The notes below the pieces were generated by a model. The model worked only from the letters and a program-made list of their open reading frames with translations, made no database searches and had not been told where the DNA came from. DNA of 64,000 nucleotides from NCBI RefSeq assembly GCF_016918545.1, contig NZ_JAFFQC010000008.1, positions 81,526 through 145,525 on the forward strand, read 5' to 3'. Below are positions 43,737 through 54,000 of the stretch, in pieces; the first letter of the stretch is position 1, and the number at the start of each line of letters is the position of its first letter. This DNA is from Desulfobulbus alkaliphilus. GTDB taxonomy: Bacteria; Desulfobacterota; Desulfobulbia; Desulfobulbales; Desulfobulbaceae. The position numbers and the translations under genes are program-made.

Positions 43737-44280
43737 AGCATCGCAAATCATCGTTCTCTGCGAGGACAAGGCCCATGAACTCTTCGTGAGACGCTTCCTG
43801 AAAAAGGGATGGGGTGTAAAGCCCCGCGCCATTCGGGTGCCGCCTTACCCGAATGGGAAGGGATCGGGGAAAAAGCATGTGGAGGACAATATTTCCCTGG
43901 AAGCCGAAGCGCTGCGCAGGCAGCAAGCCTCGACGATTTTACTGGTGATTCAAGATGCGGACGAGATTTCCGTTGGCCAGGTGAAAACCAATCTGGATGC
44001 GAAACTTCAGAATCCCAGGGACGATAAGGAGCCGATAGCTTACATCATACCCAAGTGGCATATCCAGACCTGGATAGCGTATCTGGACGGCGAGAAAGTC
44101 GATGAATCGGATAAGGACGCCTACGCACGCAAGTATCGTGCAATTTCCGAGAGCAAAGAGGCGCATCCCTTTATCGATAAGCTTGCAGACGATTGCAGAG
44201 GCAATCGGGAACTTGAATCACCGCCGGATTCACTGGTTACGGCTTGCGAAGAATTCGAGCGCATACGCAGCGCGCTATAG
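43729..44280 (+). CDS. Toprim-like (AriB/RloB/DUF4276-like) partner of the ATPase
   Basis: A 183-residue protein beginning SQIIVLCEDKAHELFVRRFL, where the Glu after a beta strand matches the Toprim catalytic Glu. A later strand ILLVIQDADEI supplies the DxD acidic pair. WHIQTWIAYL and KLADDCRG follow. The whole is short for a Toprim nuclease and could instead be a DUF4276/RloB-like relative. Translational overlap with the ATPase argues for a two-subunit effector complex of PARIS or Gabija type. Confidence 0.65.
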   Translation: MSKASQIIVLCEDKAHELFVRRFLKKGWGVKPRAIRVPPYPNGKGSGKKHVEDNISLEAEALRRQQASTILLVIQDADEISVGQVKTNLDAKLQNPRDDKEPIAYIIPKWHIQTWIAYLDGEKVDESDKDAYARKYRAISESKEAHPFIDKLADDCRGNRELESPPDSLVTACEEFERIRSAL

Positions 44281-44292
44281 GGAGAGTGCATT

Positions 44293-47250
44293 ATGCCCAC
44301 ATTGAAGCCCTGGTATAAAGTCGTGACCCCCCGCGAGGATCTGCGGGAGGGCCGCCCTTTAGACGCCTCCGAGTTTGCGGTCCATCTGGATCACATTCGA
44401 GACGGTGACGCCCATCCTGACTATCAGGACCCGGTGCGGTTCTTCGAGCGAACCTTCCTGACCCGAAACCTGCGCGCCGTATCAGGAGAAGTGTTGCGTC
44501 GTTTAAACGGCATCCATACCGAATCGTCAGCCCTGTACAACATGACGACGCAATTCGGTGGCGGCAAGACCCACTCCCTGGCGCTGCTCTACCATTTGGC
44601 GACATCCGGCGATGCAGCTAAGGCGTTCATGGGCGTCCAATCCATTCTCCAGGCCGGGGGCGTCAGCGAAATTCCAAAGGCGAATGTCGGTATTTTCGTT
44701 GGCACACGCTTCGATGTGCTGACCGGACGTGGTGGCGACGACGGAACACCCCAGCGCCGTACGCCATGGGGCGAACTGGCGTGGCAACTGGGTGGGGAAG
44801 CCTCTTTTGATATCGTGCGCGAACACGACGCCCAGGGGATTGCCCCGGCGGGGGATGTCATCAGGAAAATGATCCCGAACGATAAACCCGCCTTGCTTTT
44901 GATTGACGAAGTCATGAACTACGTCAGCACCGAGCGCAAAACCAAAAAAGCCGGGGAGATGTATAACTTTCTGATGAAACTCTCCGAGGAAATAGCGGGG
45001 ATGGATCGCGTGGTCGCAGTGGTGTCGATTCCCGCCTCGGAATTGGAAATGGGGGCAGACGACGAAGCGGACTATACGCGTCTCAAGAAGATGCTGGACC
45101 GCAAGGGTAAGCCGGTCATTATGTCCGCCGAAAATGAAATGTCCGAAATCATCCGCAGGCGCTTGTTCGAGTGGGACCTTCGGACCGTGGGCACGGAGGG
45201 ACGGCTATTGCTGCCAAGGGATGCCGTGAATGCCTGCAAGGAATATGCGGATTGGATTCAGGACAACCGCAATCAGGTTCCCAACTGGTTCACCGACCAT
45301 GCCCACGATGCATTCGAGACAACCTACCCCTTCCACCCGATGGTAATTTCGGTTTTCGAGCGCAAGTGGCGCGAGCTGCCGCGTTTTCAGCAGACCCGTG
45401 GTGTCCTGAGGCTCCTGGCCCTGTGGGTTTCCCATGCTTTCCAGAGCGGGTTCAAAGGGGCGCAGAGAGAATTGTTAATCAGCCTGGGTTCCGCTCCACT
45501 GGGTGATTCCCAATTTCGTACGGCAGTATTCGAACAGCTCGGCGAATCACGATTGGAAGGTGCCGTTGCAACTGACATTGCGGGTAGCAGGGAATCGCAT
45601 GCCGTACTCCTGGACAAAGAGGCGGGAGAAACCCTTCGCAAGGCGTGCGTCCACCAGAAATCCGCCACGGCTGTGTTTTTTGAGTCGAACGGCGGCCAGG
45701 GTGAGAAGAGGCAGTCGGCGACGGTCCCGGAGCTGCGACTGGCCGTTGCCGGACCGAACATTGATATCGGAAATGTCGAAACGGCCCTGGAGTCATTGAC
45801 CGACCGATGCTACTACCTGATCCTTGAACGCAACAGCTACTACTTCAGCATGATGGAGAACCTCAACAAACGCTACTCGGACCGGCGCGCCGGGGTAAAA
45901 GAAGAGGATGTTGCGCGGTTGGTTCGTGAGCAGGTTGAAATGGTGTTTGCCAATGCAGATGGGCTGGAGCGCATATTCTTTCCCGAGAAAAGCGGACAAA
46001 TTCCCAACCGGCCTGTTATTACCCTCGTAATCGGTCCGCCAGAGAAATCCTTTCGAGATACACCGGAACTTGTTTCCGAACTCACCGCCATGACAAAAGA
46101 ATCCGGCAGCTCCATGCGCACGTTCAAAAGCGCTTTGATATGGGTGGTGCCGGACAACGCGGACGTTATGCGGGATGACGCCCGTAAATTGCTGGCATGG
46201 GAGGCAATCGATGCCGAAAAAGGCACGATGAACCTCGACGACGGCCAGCGGCGACAATTGGCCGAGCATTTGAAGCGCGCGCGCCGGGACCTGAAGGAAA
46301 GCGTCTGGCGTAGTTACAATAAGGTTATGCTTCTGGGAAAAGACGGTGCGCTGAAAACGGTCGATCTCGGATTGGTAACATCAAGTTCTGCCGAGTCGCC
46401 AACAAAGTTGATTCTATCCACATTGCGGCAGAATGATGAGATTGTGAAGGCGGTCAGCCCGCGGTTTTTGCTCAAGAACTGGCCGCCCGCTAAGCCGGAG
46501 TGGAGCACAAAGGATGTCAGGGATACGTTCTTCGCATCCCCGCTATTTCCTCGCTTGCTGAGCGTTGAGGCCGTCAAAGGAGCTATTGCCCGGGGTGTTT
46601 CAGAAGGACAAATGGCCTATGTGTCCCAGGGAACGGACGGATATGATCCCTTCATCTATAAACAATCCCTTAATGAGAACGATGTCGAGATTTCAGATGA
46701 TGTCTTCATTATCACCGCAGAAGATGCGGAGAAACACATCAAGCCGCCGGAACTGACTCGTATCCTTGTCACCCCCGAATATGCGCAGATGAAACCGGGG
46801 ACAAAGCAAACCTTCAGTGCAAAAGGATTGGATCAGTTTGGCCGTGACTTCGAATGTCCGGATCTCGAATGGAACGCGACCGGCGGAGTCATGGACAAGC
46901 AGGGCGTATTTCAGGCGAGGGAGGACGAGGGACGATTTCTTGTGGTTGTAAAGGCCATGGGTGTAAAGGGCGAGGCGAGTGTCTCTGTAGCCAAGGAGCC
47001 AGGTCCTGCAGGTGAGAAACCGACACCTGTTACACCTCCGTCTGAGCAGACAATGAAATGGTCAGGCGAAATTCCGCCTCAGAAATGGATGAATTTTTAC
47101 ACGAAGGTGCTTTCAAAACTTGTATCAGCCGGCGGCCTGAAGATTACGGTAAATGTTGAGTCCTCACCGGAAGGAGGCCTTGGCGAACGGCAAACAGATG
47201 ACATCCGCGCGGCTTTGAGAGGATTGGGGTTAAACGACAACGTTGAATAG
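44293..47250 (+). CDS. DUF499 (COG1483) ATPase with an Ig-like C-terminal domain
   Basis: A 985-residue AAA-type ATPase of the family that accompanies DUF1156 methylases. The N terminus (LKPWYKVVTPREDLREGR) and Walker A TQFGGGKTHSLALLYHL (near residue 87) are typical. Walker B is ALLLIDEVMNYVS (near 203), with a sensor region VVAVVSIPASELE. Residues about 825-905 resemble a bacterial Ig-like (Big) domain: PGTKQTFSAKGLDQFGRDFE and GVMDKQGVFQA. It starts 12 nt after the Toprim-like gene. The motor role in the methylase system is inferred. Confidence 0.9.
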   Translation: MPTLKPWYKVVTPREDLREGRPLDASEFAVHLDHIRDGDAHPDYQDPVRFFERTFLTRNLRAVSGEVLRRLNGIHTESSALYNMTTQFGGGKTHSLALLYHLATSGDAAKAFMGVQSILQAGGVSEIPKANVGIFVGTRFDVLTGRGGDDGTPQRRTPWGELAWQLGGEASFDIVREHDAQGIAPAGDVIRKMIPNDKPALLLIDEVMNYVSTERKTKKAGEMYNFLMKLSEEIAGMDRVVAVVSIPASELEMGADDEADYTRLKKMLDRKGKPVIMSAENEMSEIIRRRLFEWDLRTVGTEGRLLLPRDAVNACKEYADWIQDNRNQVPNWFTDHAHDAFETTYPFHPMVISVFERKWRELPRFQQTRGVLRLLALWVSHAFQSGFKGAQRELLISLGSAPLGDSQFRTAVFEQLGESRLEGAVATDIAGSRESHAVLLDKEAGETLRKACVHQKSATAVFFESNGGQGEKRQSATVPELRLAVAGPNIDIGNVETALESLTDRCYYLILERNSYYFSMMENLNKRYSDRRAGVKEEDVARLVREQVEMVFANADGLERIFFPEKSGQIPNRPVITLVIGPPEKSFRDTPELVSELTAMTKESGSSMRTFKSALIWVVPDNADVMRDDARKLLAWEAIDAEKGTMNLDDGQRRQLAEHLKRARRDLKESVWRSYNKVMLLGKDGALKTVDLGLVTSSSAESPTKLILSTLRQNDEIVKAVSPRFLLKNWPPAKPEWSTKDVRDTFFASPLFPRLLSVEAVKGAIARGVSEGQMAYVSQGTDGYDPFIYKQSLNENDVEISDDVFIITAEDAEKHIKPPELTRILVTPEYAQMKPGTKQTFSAKGLDQFGRDFECPDLEWNATGGVMDKQGVFQAREDEGRFLVVVKAMGVKGEASVSVAKEPGPAGEKPTPVTPPSEQTMKWSGEIPPQKWMNFYTKVLSKLVSAGGLKITVNVESSPEGGLGERQTDDIRAALRGLGLNDNVE

Positions 47251-47293
47251 AGGATGGCAACACGCTGGGGTAATAAGTATAAAGCAGTACTGA

Positions 47294-47554
47294 ACTGGAA
47301 AAATCTATTGTTCGGGGGGTCAGAGCGAGTATCAAGCCGTTAAGTGGTGGAAAAACATAGCCCATGAACAAAAATCTTTTAGAATGCACACGGTTGATCA
47401 TGCGAAGACAAAGGAAAATCTCATTGGTTTTGCCCTTGAACTGAATACTAACGGTTACCATAGAATCAAGAACATTCATGAGTTTGTTATAGAAAATGAC
47501 GGACCGACCAGACGCAAACAAAATGCAGGCATCCATGGCTCACCTTTTGGGTAA
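47294..47554 (+). other. Start-less ORF in the 245-bp gap before the second helicase
   Basis: The largest gap in the cluster (47251-47495) holds a frame open from 47294 to a stop at 47552-47554. It reads YQAVKWWKNIAHEQKSFRMH, then KENLIGFALELNTNGYHRIK and NIHEFVIENDG. It overlaps the helicase start in another frame and has no clear initiation codon, so it looks like the remnant of a lost gene. No family is recognised. Confidence 0.3.
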
Positions 47555-50500
47555 GGCGTCAAAGAACCTTGCGCGTTTTCTGGAAAAGGTTCTGCCGGAC
47601 CTTTTTGACAATTGGTGGTATGAGGCTGTAGTCAACATTCTTTCATTTCAGCAACGGCGTAGGATCAAAGAACGCGACATCAATACCTTGGCATCTTTGG
47701 ACCTCGCCGCGCTGCTTCGTGTGCTTGATCAGAACTGGTATCAGATATCAACGAAACTGGAGTTGACGTCGGAGGCACGCCACTTTGTTAAAGAGATGCA
47801 GACAGTTCGAAACAGATGGGCGCATGCGGGCAGTGAGGGGTTTCCTGAAGACGACGTATACCGGGACCTGGATACGCTGCAGCGCTTCGCTGTTGTCGTT
47901 GAGGCTGATGAAAGGCTGCTCGACGAGGTGCGCGAGACAAAGGCGTCCTTGCTTTCCAAGGACCGTCCTGCCCCTGATCAAGATGATGCTGTTATGGAAA
48001 GTCCATCTCCGGAGGAACCGGGGTCTGATACGGAATTTACGCCCGGTCAGATAGTTCATCTCAAATCAAATCCAGCCATGCGTGGTGCCGTTGTTTCCTC
48101 AATACCTGGCAAATCGGAGAACCGATTCCTGGTTTTTATGGATGGCGAAACGCATTCCTACTATGCATCACAGCTAAAAGCCGAAGACCGACCGGAGGAC
48201 GAAACGCGGTTCTTGACCTGCGATGAATTCCATTCATACCTCACCGCTTTGCAGATTCGATATCCAGGACTTTCAACGCTTTATTCTTTGAATGCCGCCC
48301 GAGTGGATTTCATTCCATATCAATTCCGCCCCGTCTTGAGATTCATCCGATCAGATCGTCCTCGATTGCTGGTTGCTGACGGTGTTGGCGTCGGCAAGAC
48401 CATCGAGGCGGGTTTGATTCTCCGAGAGCTCCAGGCCAGGCGCGACATACGATCCATCTTAATAATCTGTCCCCGCCCGCTTGTTACCGAACGTAAATGG
48501 CAAATCGAGATGAAGCGGTTTGAGGAGCGTTTTGTTCATCTGGATGGCCCTACATTGAGGTACTGCATCAACGAAATGGATTTGGAAGGATTCTGGCCAG
48601 AGCAGCACCAACGAATCATCATCCCTTATTCCCTGTTCGACGAAGCACTTCTATATGGTTCGGACGGTAGGCGAAAGCGCAAAAAAGGACTGCTTGACTT
48701 GGACCCGCCCCCCCGCTTCGACCTGGTCATTGTAGACGAGGCCCATCACATACGGAATCAGGATACATTCAGTCATAAAGCGGTGCGGTTTTTCTGCGAC
48801 CATGCGGAAGCCGTGATCTTTCTGACCGCGACTCCCATCCAACTCGGCAACCATGACCTTTTCGTCTTACTGAACACCCTTCGCCCCGACCTGATTCTCG
48901 ATCAAGAGAGCTTCGAGCATATGTCAGAGCCGAATCCGTTCATTAATCAAGCGGTAGCCCTGACCCGTGCGCAGGATCCGGAATGGACCATCCAGGCCAA
49001 GGAGGCTCTGGACAACGCAGCGGGAACGCCTTGGGGACAGTCGATTCTCAGGCACAATCCAGAGTTCAATCGTATAAATGCACGGCTCGCCGAAGGCCAG
49101 ATCGGCCTGGAAGAGCGCGTGCAGTTGATAACCGATCTCGAGGCTCTGCATACGTTTTCAGGGCTAATCAACCGAACGCGCCGACGCGATATCGGAGAGT
49201 TCACGGTGCGAAAGCCCGAAACCGTGATCGTTGAATTTACACCGAATCAGAAAGATCTACACGACGAACTGCTTCAGATACAGGCGGAGATATTCAGCAG
49301 GCTTCACGGGGATGTCAATGTCAAGTTCATGATGACAACCATTCGTCGCCAAGCTGCGAGCTGTCTTTTTGGACTCGCGCCCTTTCTCGAGGAAATACTG
49401 GGCCGCCACCTTGATGAGTTGTCATGGGAGGAGGCGGACAACACCGAGTTTGTTCCAGAAAGTGACGCCGTTGATAGCATCGAATCACGTATCCAGGCAA
49501 TCCTTGGAAAGGCTCGTGACCTCGATCCATACGATCCGAAACTGGATGCCCTCCGCAATATCATCCGGGACAAGCAGAAGCTACCAAATAACAAGGTGAT
49601 GCTTTTCAGCAGCTTCCGTCACACGCTTCACTATCTCTATGAATATCTCAAGGCGGATGGATTTAGGGTTGGTCTGATTCACGGCGGGACACCTGATGAG
49701 GACCGGGTAGAGCTTCGGAACCGTTTTGAATTGCCGCCGAATCAGCATGACGGTCTCGACATTCTACTGTTTTCAGAAATTGGCTGCGAAGGTTTGGACT
49801 ACCAGTTCTGTGATTGCATCGTCAATTACGACCTGCCATGGAACCCCATGCGGGTCGAACAGAGGATTGGCCGCATAGATAGGAATGGACAGAAAAGCGA
49901 GAGCGTCGCCATTTTCAATTTGATCACGCCGGGTACGGTCGATGCGGATATCTACGAGCGGTGCCTGGTGCGGATTGGTATGTTCAACAGCGCTTTAGGT
50001 GGCAGCGAGGAGATACTCGGAGAGATCACCAGGGAGATTCGTAGCATCGCGGAAAATTTCTCTTTGAGCGAAACCGAACGTGGGGAGCAGCTTCAACAAC
50101 TGGCGGACAACAAGATCAGGCTGATTCAGGAACAGGACGAACTCGAACAGAAACAACTCGAGCTGTTCGGCATCCGTCTGCCCCAAGACCAGATGAAGCG
50201 GGAAATCGAGCAAGCATCGAGCTATTGGCTGTCCCCTATATCGATACGAAGGCTTATTACGATTTACCTTCAGCGCGCTTGCGGCAGGAATCAGGAATTC
50301 ATTCTTGGCGAAAAATCGCTTAAAACGCTACGTCTATCCCAAGAAGCCAGAAACAACCTATTGCGGGATTTCCGGAGGATTCCTCGTCAGAACACGACCG
50401 TTTATCGCGAATGGGAAAACTGGCTCAAGGGGGGGAACCCGCATCTCCTTATTACATTCGATTCCGAGTGCGCTTCGCAACACCCCGAAGCGGTCTTCAT

Positions 50501-51095
50501 AATGCCCCTTCATCCTCTTGTAAAACAGGCGGCCTTGACCTTCGATACGAAAAGGCGGGTCATGACGGTTCTGCGCGCCAAAAGCAATGAGGTCCCCAAG
50601 GGCAGCTATGAATTCGCAGTTTATCAGTGGCAGTTCCATGGCGTCAAGGAGGACTTGGTTCTACAGCCGATCGCTTCGAATGATGTTGTAGCCAAGCACA
50701 TTTCCAATCTTCTTGAGAGGGCAGAGAGCGTATCAACGGAAAGAGTCGATACCCCAGATTCGGATATATGGAACGGTCTGGATGCTCAGCATCATAAGAT
50801 GTGGTCTGAGGCGCGCAACCAACATCAGCGTAGAACCCAGGAGCTGGCGGAGTACCGTAGGGAAAGTCTCACGACAAGCCACAGAGCACGAATTGCTCTC
50901 CTGGAGGAACAGCTCGATCAGGCAACAAATGAAAAAATCCAGAAGATGCGACGTTCGCAGATAACCGCGGCGGAGGCCGACTACGCGCGACGCATTCAGG
51001 AGCTGGATATAGCGATGGAGAGAGCGGAGGTCACCGCCGGGCCCGTAGCTTATGGTGTCATTCAAGTCGATGAGGATTCGATCAATGCCGTGTGA
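47496..51095 (+). CDS. HEPN (Swt1-type)-Snf2 helicase fusion
   Basis: A 1199-residue protein. Residues about 12-145 match the Swt1-like HEPN domain: LLGKASKNLARFLEKVLPDL, then ARHFVKEMQTVRNRWAHAG with an intact R-x4-H RNase motif near residue 105. The SF2 motor follows: motif I ADGVGVGKTIEAGLIL (near 300), motif II VDEAHHIRN (near 413), TATPIQLGN and SEIGCEGLDYQFCD, then VEQRIGRIDRNGQ. A long coiled coil closes it. The HEPN part suggests an RNA-cutting effector. It overlaps the next gene. Confidence 0.9.
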   Translation: MTDRPDANKMQASMAHLLGKASKNLARFLEKVLPDLFDNWWYEAVVNILSFQQRRRIKERDINTLASLDLAALLRVLDQNWYQISTKLELTSEARHFVKEMQTVRNRWAHAGSEGFPEDDVYRDLDTLQRFAVVVEADERLLDEVRETKASLLSKDRPAPDQDDAVMESPSPEEPGSDTEFTPGQIVHLKSNPAMRGAVVSSIPGKSENRFLVFMDGETHSYYASQLKAEDRPEDETRFLTCDEFHSYLTALQIRYPGLSTLYSLNAARVDFIPYQFRPVLRFIRSDRPRLLVADGVGVGKTIEAGLILRELQARRDIRSILIICPRPLVTERKWQIEMKRFEERFVHLDGPTLRYCINEMDLEGFWPEQHQRIIIPYSLFDEALLYGSDGRRKRKKGLLDLDPPPRFDLVIVDEAHHIRNQDTFSHKAVRFFCDHAEAVIFLTATPIQLGNHDLFVLLNTLRPDLILDQESFEHMSEPNPFINQAVALTRAQDPEWTIQAKEALDNAAGTPWGQSILRHNPEFNRINARLAEGQIGLEERVQLITDLEALHTFSGLINRTRRRDIGEFTVRKPETVIVEFTPNQKDLHDELLQIQAEIFSRLHGDVNVKFMMTTIRRQAASCLFGLAPFLEEILGRHLDELSWEEADNTEFVPESDAVDSIESRIQAILGKARDLDPYDPKLDALRNIIRDKQKLPNNKVMLFSSFRHTLHYLYEYLKADGFRVGLIHGGTPDEDRVELRNRFELPPNQHDGLDILLFSEIGCEGLDYQFCDCIVNYDLPWNPMRVEQRIGRIDRNGQKSESVAIFNLITPGTVDADIYERCLVRIGMFNSALGGSEEILGEITREIRSIAENFSLSETERGEQLQQLADNKIRLIQEQDELEQKQLELFGIRLPQDQMKREIEQASSYWLSPISIRRLITIYLQRACGRNQEFILGEKSLKTLRLSQEARNNLLRDFRRIPRQNTTVYREWENWLKGGNPHLLITFDSECASQHPEAVFIMPLHPLVKQAALTFDTKRRVMTVLRAKSNEVPKGSYEFAVYQWQFHGVKEDLVLQPIASNDVVAKHISNLLERAESVSTERVDTPDSDIWNGLDAQHHKMWSEARNQHQRRTQELAEYRRESLTTSHRARIALLEEQLDQATNEKIQKMRRSQITAAEADYARRIQELDIAMERAEVTAGPVAYGVIQVDEDSINAV

Positions 51096-54000
51096 CTACG
51101 ATCAAATCAGAGCGGACAATATTCGGGAATACGGTGAGGGAACTCGCCATCTGTCTTTTCTTGGTCGTTTGTACACAGATCGAACACACTTTCTTTTCGA
51201 GCTGTTGCAGAACGCCGAGGACGCTGGCGCGACAAGAGTCCTGTTCCATCTTTTCGAAGGCAAGCTCAAGGTCTTTCATGACGGTCGCCTTTTCAATGAA
51301 AAAGACGTGCGTGGTATCTGCGGGGTGGGCGAGGGCACGAAGGCTGAAGACCTCACACAGATCGGCAAGTTCGGCATCGGCTTCAAGTCTGTCTATGCAT
51401 ATACGACCACGCCTGAAATACACTCAGGACATGAAAGCTTCAGGATCGAGAACTATGTTCGCCCATATGCTGTGCAGCCAAGGGGCATTGGGGACTCATG
51501 GACCACCCTCTTCGTGTTTCCCTTCAACAAGGAGGATGTCGAGTCGGTAGTCGCATGTAGGGAAATCAGCGCAAGGCTTCGCAAGCTCAGTGCCAGGACA
51601 CTTCTTTTCCTTCGCAAGATTCAGGAAATTGAATACAGGCTGCCGGATGGCACGGATGGTGTTTATCTGCGGGACGAGGCTGCTCGTGGCGCTGCAAGGG
51701 AAATTACGGTCATCGGGCAGAGCAATGGCGAAGATGAGAGCGAGAGTTGGTTGATATTTGAACGCCCCGTGGATGTGCCTGATCCTGGCGACGATTGTCC
51801 TCGCCACGTTCAGGTCGAGGTAGGTTTTCGTTTGGAGAAAATCGAAAAGGATCGTCGGGACGAAATTGTAAGGGTCAAGGACTCGCCGCTCGTGGTCTAC
51901 TTCCCAACAGAAAAGGAGACTCGATTCGGATTCTTGATCCAGGGACCGTACAAAACGACTCCCGCACGGGATAATATTCCAAAAGATGACGATTGGAACG
52001 CGACTCTTGTACGCGAGACAGCGCGCCTAATCGCTGATGTGTTGCCAGAGTTCAAGGACCTTGGCCTCCTGGGTGTATCGCTGCTTGATGCGTTACCAAT
52101 CAGGATGGACAACTTTCCTCCGGGTAGTATGTTCTATCCGATTGTGGCTGCGGTTCGGGAATCACTCGCGGCCAAGGAGCTGCTTCCAACAGATGACGAC
52201 AGTTTCGTTGCTGCGCGAAATGCCAAACTTGCCCGTGGCGCTGATCTCAGAAAATTGCTGGATCAAGATCAACTTACCGACCTCTTTCAATCTGAAAATA
52301 CAATCAAATGGCTGGCCGGATCGATCACTCAGGATCGAACTCCTGAGCTACGCACATACTTGTTAAATGAACTCGACGTCGAGGAAGTCACCCCCGATAG
52401 CTTTGCCCGCAAGATCACACAATCTTTCTTGCTTAAGCAGATTGATGAATGGCTGTTGAAGTTTTATGGGTACTTGTCAGGACAAGAGGCGCTTTGGCGT
52501 TCTCCAAGATGGTCCGGGGACTCGGGAGGCACGCTCCGTTCGAAGCCTATTGTCCGGCTTCAAGACGATAGTCAGGTGACCCCGTTTCGGGCTGATGGTA
52601 CGACACAAAATGCCTTCTTGCCTCCGCCGGAAGATACCGATTTTCCGATTGTGAAGCGGTCGATTGCAGGCGATGAGCAAGCGGGAAACTTCCTTAAGCG
52701 TTTGGGTCTTTCAGAGCCGGATGTTTTTGACGATATCGTCGAGAGGGTTCTGCCCAAATACTTGAAGGAAGATTTCTCCTTAATCTCCGAGACCGAGCAC
52801 ACGGCAGACATTCTCAAAATATTGCGTGCCTTGACCTCTGATTCTGAGGCTGGGAAGAAAAAGGTTATCGGGAGAGCTAAGCAGACACCTTTTCTCAGGG
52901 CTGTCGACCCGGCTGGTAACTTTGCGTTCAAGAAACCCTGCGATATCTATCATGATAGCCCGGATTTGAGTCTATATTTCTCGGGCTCGGCTGATGTTTG
53001 GTTCCTATCAGAAAAGGCGCTGGCTTCAGCAACCGACTCAAGCGTTTTGAGCGAACTCGGCGTTGCGATCCTTCCACGGCGCATTCTGTTTTCCGATGGA
53101 TTGCCTCCTGGGGTTAGGGAATACTCAACGCGCGGCGAAACCGTCGAGAACTATGAGCTCCATGGGCTGGTTGATTTTCTTGATTCCTTGGAGAGTGCGC
53201 AGGATTTTGAAGATAGAACGAAATCGGCTCTCCTTCTGTGGGGTTATCTCAAGGAACATTTGGAATCAGATTCATGGTTCTTCAAAGGCCGCTATCATTG
53301 GTTCTACTATAGCAGTCATAGCAAGTCATTCGATTCTCAAATGCTGACCCGCCTTCGGAACACGAAGTGGATTCCAACGCAGCACGGTAGCATGGAGAAA
53401 CCTGGGGATATTACCACAGATCAGCTGTTTGAGGAATTTCAAGGGGCAAATGAATTGATTGATGTCTTAGGCATCAGTCAAGGCGTTGGCCCAGGCGCGG
53501 TATCCGAAGAGGAACGGAAACGCGAACATGCGGACCAGTTGGGGGTCTCTCTTGAGGACATTGAATTCTTGAAGAAACATCCGGATGAATTTGCACGTCT
53601 GAAAGCGGCGATGGCATCAAGGGATGATAGGCCATCATTTCCGTCAAGGACGGTAGCGAATCCTGAGCGCCGGCAGGAACGCGTAAGGGAACAACTCGCC
53701 GATTCCCCAGAGAAGGATTACGAGGAACGCGAAAGAAGTGTTCGGACAACCAGAGGATCTGTCGACCCTTCTATTTGGCTAAGAGAACAGTACACCAACG
53801 ATGACGGTCAAATGGTCTGCCAAATCTGCAAGGAGGAGATGCCTTTCAGAAAGCGCGATGGGCAGTACTATTTTGAAGCGGTCGAGGCACTTTCTATCGA
53901 CTATTTCAAAAGAGAGCATGAGGCGCAGTTTCTGGCTTTATGCCCGGTGTGCGCAGCGAGATATAAGGAATTCGTGAAACTTGACAAAAGTGCAATGGAA

